8,124 nucleotides of DNA from Gammaproteobacteria bacterium (lineage in GTDB: Bacteria > Pseudomonadota > Gammaproteobacteria > Steroidobacterales > Steroidobacteraceae): positions 1-8,124 of the forward strand of contig JASHVF010000146.1 in NCBI GenBank assembly GCA_030039615.1. Reading direction: 5' to 3'. Position 1 is the first letter of the stretch. Each line of letters begins with the position of its first letter. A program made the position numbers and the translations under genes. Under the pieces are notes generated by a model. That model did no database searches, was not told the DNA's origin, and saw nothing but the letters and a program-made list of their open reading frames with translations. This document shows positions 6,298 through 8,124 of the stretch, piece by piece.

Positions 6298-6352
6298 TCG
6301 GCACTCGTTCGCGCGAGTGGTTGTTTTTACTCGCGAAACTTCCACTCGTTCG
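6294..6352. repeat. Cluster of CACTCG repeats upstream of acpP
   Basis: On the plus strand CACTCG occurs at 6295-6300, 6302-6307 and 6343-6348, with its complement CGAGTG at 6314-6319. The ten-base CACTCGTTCG is repeated exactly at 6302-6311 and 6343-6352. Inverted pairs include CCACTCG (6294-6300) with CGAGTGG (6314-6320), and CGCGAGT (6313-6319) with ACTCGCG (6329-6335) around an AT-rich loop. The cluster abuts the candidate -35 box of acpP, so it could be an operator, or a set of alternative RNA hairpins at the fabG 3' end. I do not recognise it as a known regulator site. Confidence 0.5.
6302..6329 (+). terminator. Terminator-like hairpin on the antisense strand
   Basis: Read on the plus strand, CACTCG-TTCGCG-CGAGTG (6302-6319) is a six-pair stem followed by GTTGTTTTT. 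This resembles an intrinsic terminator, but no plus-strand gene exists to be terminated. It might stop antisense transcription, or be a by-product of the repeat cluster. Confidence 0.2.
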
Positions 6353-6403
6353 GTCTCGCGGGACGCACCGCCCCGCCTCGCTGTGGCGCACGACCAACGC
6401 CCT

Positions 6404-7144
6404 TCAGGGCATGTACATCCCGCCGTTGACGTGCAGCGTCTCGCCGGTGATGTAACCCGCCTGCGGGGACGCGAGGAACAGCACCGCCGCGGCGATGTCC
6501 TCGGGACTGCCGAGCCGTCCGAGCGGCACGCGCGTGAGGAGCGCTGCGCGCTGCTCCTCGGTCAGGGCGCGCGTCATGTCGGTATCGATGAAGCCCGGAG
6601 CGACCGCATTCACGGTGATGCCGCGGGAGGCGAGCTCCTGCGCGAGCGACTTGGTGAAGCCGAGCAGCCCGGCCTTCGCGGCCGCGTAATTCGCCTGTCC
6701 GGGATTGCCGGTGAGGCCGACCACCGAGGTGAGATTGATGATGCGCCCGCGCCGCTCCTTCAGCATGCGTCGCACACAGCCCTTGCAGAGGCGGAACACC
6801 GCCGTCAGGTCGGTGGCGATGACGCGGTCCCAATCCTCCTGCTTCATGCGCAGCAGCAGCGTGTCGCGCGTGACCGCGGCGTTGTTGACGAGGATCGTCG
6901 GCAGCTCACCGGCCGCCTCGAGCTGCGCCAGCAGCGCGTCCACCGAGGCGCCATCGCTCGCGTCCAGCACCGCTCCCCTGCCGTTGTATCCGTGCGACGC
7001 AAATACGGCGCTGAGCTTCGCGGCACCTTCGGCGCTGGTCGCGGTGCCGATGAGGCGCGCGCCCGCCCCGGCAAGCGCCAGCGCGATCGCGTGGCCTATG
7101 CCGCGCGAGGCGCCGGTGACGAGCGCAATGTCGTTCTCAAGCAT
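6404..7144 (-). CDS. fabG: 3-oxoacyl-ACP reductase
   Basis: FabG reduces 3-oxoacyl-ACP to 3-hydroxyacyl-ACP with NADPH. It is a cytoplasmic short-chain dehydrogenase of 246 aa (E. coli 244). Seen: the nucleotide-binding GASRGIG at 11-17; NNAAVTRD at 87-94 (usual NNAG has become NNAA); catalytic S140, Y153 and K157 (GQANYAAAKAG), matching E. coli S138, Y151 and K155; and the C-terminal YITGETLHVNGGMYMP, almost identical to E. coli. Residue 112 is Asp (ATDLTAVF), where E. coli has Asn110 of the catalytic tetrad. The start at 7144 is chosen because GGGAGG lies six bases upstream and MLENDIALVTGASRG is a normal FabG N-terminus; the longer in-frame extension to 7396 is only a shadow of fabD. The ATG overlaps the fabD stop by 8 bases. 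The gene is followed by the 221-base gap before acpP. Confidence 0.96.
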   Translation of the reverse strand: MLENDIALVTGASRGIGHAIALALAGAGARLIGTATSAEGAAKLSAVFASHGYNGRGAVLDASDGASVDALLAQLEAAGELPTILVNNAAVTRDTLLLRMKQEDWDRVIATDLTAVFRLCKGCVRRMLKERRGRIINLTSVVGLTGNPGQANYAAAKAGLLGFTKSLAQELASRGITVNAVAPGFIDTDMTRALTEEQRAALLTRVPLGRLGSPEDIAAAVLFLASPQAGYITGETLHVNGGMYMP

Positions 7145-8102
7145 GACCGGCCTCCCGGGTCGCCTCGAGCGCGGCGGTGATCGCGGCCGGGTCCTCGAGC
7201 GCGAGAAACTCGAGTCCCGCGCGGCGCTCGATCCGGCGGTTGAGCCCGGTGAGGACCCGTCCCGGCCCGCACTCGATGATCTCCTCGACGCCCGTCTCGA
7301 CGAGCGCGCGCACCGTCTCGGTCCAGCGCACCGGGCTCGACAGCTGCCGCACCAGGAGGTCGCGGATGTCGGCCGGGTCGGAGTGCACGGCCGCATCCAC
7401 CGCGCTCAGGTAGCGGATGCGCGGCGGCTTGAGCGCGACCGCCGACAGCCGCCCGCGCAGCCGCTCGGCCGCGCCGCGCATGAGACTGCTGTGGGAGGGG
7501 ACGCTGACGGGCAGCGTCACCGCGCGCTTGGCACCGCGCGCCTTCGCCGCCGCGATGGCGCGCTCGACGGCGGCGGTCTCACCCGCGATCACCACCTGCC
7601 CGGGGGAATTGAAGTTGGCGGCCTCGACGACCGCTCCGACGCCGCCCGTCGCGCCGGCCTCGGTACAGGCCGCGACCACTTCGGCGTCATCGAGGCCGAG
7701 GATCGCCGCCATGGCGCCGACGCCGGCCGGCACCGCCTCCTGCATCACCTCGCCGCGGTAGCGCACCAGTGCGATCGCGGCGGGAAAATCCAGGCTCTCG
7801 GCGCACACCAGCGCGGTGAACTCCCCGAGACTGTGTCCGGAGACCAGCGCCGGCTCGGCGCCGCCGCGGGCCCTCCAGCAGCGCCAGGTGGCGACGCCGG
7901 CGGCGAGCAGCGCCGGCTGGGTGCGCGCGGTCGCATTGAGCTCGGCCTCGGGGCCTTCGCTGACGAGCTTCCACAGGTCGTAGCCCAGTACCGCGGACGC
8001 CTCATCGAAGGTCGCCCGCACGCTGGCCTCGCCGGCGGCGAGCTCCGCCAGCATGCCGACCGATTGCGAGCCCTGCCCGGGAAAAACGAAGGCGAACGAC
8101 AT
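7137..8102 (-). CDS. fabD: Malonyl-CoA:ACP transacylase
   Basis: FabD moves malonyl from CoA to ACP, supplying the two-carbon donor for chain elongation. It is 321 aa (E. coli 309). Seen: FPGQGSQ at 7-13 forming the oxyanion region; the nucleophile S91 in GHSLGEF; R116 in VRYRGEVMQEAVP, which binds the malonyl carboxylate; H204 in VSVPSHSSLM; and NFNSPGQVVIAG at about 163-174. These correspond to S92, R117 and H201 of E. coli, so the active site is complete. The ATG at 8102 has GAGG five bases upstream. Only 22 bases remain to the window edge, so the upstream gene, expected to be fabH, is not visible. The stop overlaps the fabG ATG by 8 bases. Confidence 0.97.
   Translation of the reverse strand: MSFAFVFPGQGSQSVGMLAELAAGEASVRATFDEASAVLGYDLWKLVSEGPEAELNATARTQPALLAAGVATWRCWRARGGAEPALVSGHSLGEFTALVCAESLDFPAAIALVRYRGEVMQEAVPAGVGAMAAILGLDDAEVVAACTEAGATGGVGAVVEAANFNSPGQVVIAGETAAVERAIAAAKARGAKRAVTLPVSVPSHSSLMRGAAERLRGRLSAVALKPPRIRYLSAVDAAVHSDPADIRDLLVRQLSSPVRWTETVRALVETGVEEIIECGPGRVLTGLNRRIERRAGLEFLALEDPAAITAALEATREAGHA
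7151..7156 (-). promoter_or_regulatory. fabG ribosome binding site
   Basis: GGGAGG lies six bases before the ATG at 7144, inside the 3' end of fabD. It decides the start against an in-frame extension of 84 codons. Confidence 0.8.
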
Positions 8103-8107
8103 GCGGA

Positions 8108-8111
8108 CCTC
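8108..8111 (-). promoter_or_regulatory. fabD ribosome binding site
   Basis: GAGG is spaced five bases from the fabD ATG at 8102. It lies at the right edge of the window. Confidence 0.6.
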
Positions 8112-8124
8112 GGGATGCGGGAAA

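Noticed and set aside
6182..6397. A 71-codon minus-strand frame filling the fabG-acpP gap, ending as TAATG on the acpP start
   Set aside because: It starts with TTG without a good ribosome binding site, resembles no known protein, and the gap instead shows promoter-like and repeat signals. The TAATG junction is worth remembering but is probably chance.

Overview
The window is about 8.1 kb of very GC-rich bacterial chromosome. All nine genes lie on the minus strand, so transcription runs from the right end to the left. Read that way the order is fabD, fabG, acpP, fabF, pabB, pabC, mltG, tmk, holB. This is the gammaproteobacterial fatty-acid-synthesis cluster, in which the fab genes run into pabC, mltG (yceG), tmk and holB. 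A pabB gene between fabF and pabC is absent from the E. coli cluster; from memory it resembles Xanthomonadales-type order. I infer a high-GC gammaproteobacterium, possibly Xanthomonadales or a neighbouring lineage; the exact taxon cannot be read from this sequence.

Right part (about 5.9-8.1 kb): fabD and fabG overlap by 8 bases. A 221-base non-coding gap follows, with repeats and a plausible acpP promoter, and then acpP and fabF. FabD loads malonyl groups onto AcpP, FabF elongates the chain and FabG reduces the 3-keto product. fabH would be expected just beyond the right edge.

Middle (about 2.4-4.7 kb): pabB and pabC make 4-aminobenzoate for folate from chorismate. The glutaminase partner (PabA or TrpG) is not in the window. 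pabB has no ATG, GTG or TTG where full-length family members begin. PabB carries Ala where E. coli PabB has its catalytic Lys, and PabC carries Ser where E. coli PabC has the PLP-contacting Glu.

Left part (1-2.4 kb): mltG (peptidoglycan lytic transglycosylase), tmk (thymidylate kinase) and holB (DNA polymerase III delta prime) follow in tightly overlapping order. holB has an apparent one-base deletion near base 367 and runs off the left edge.

From pabB to holB each gene overlaps the next by 4-11 bases, which suggests translational coupling. I found no mobile element, CRISPR array, tRNA or rRNA. The content is mostly conserved housekeeping genes. The points worth a second look are the two gene-integrity anomalies (holB, pabB), three active-site substitutions, and the repeat-rich acpP upstream region with a G7 tract inside its putative promoter.
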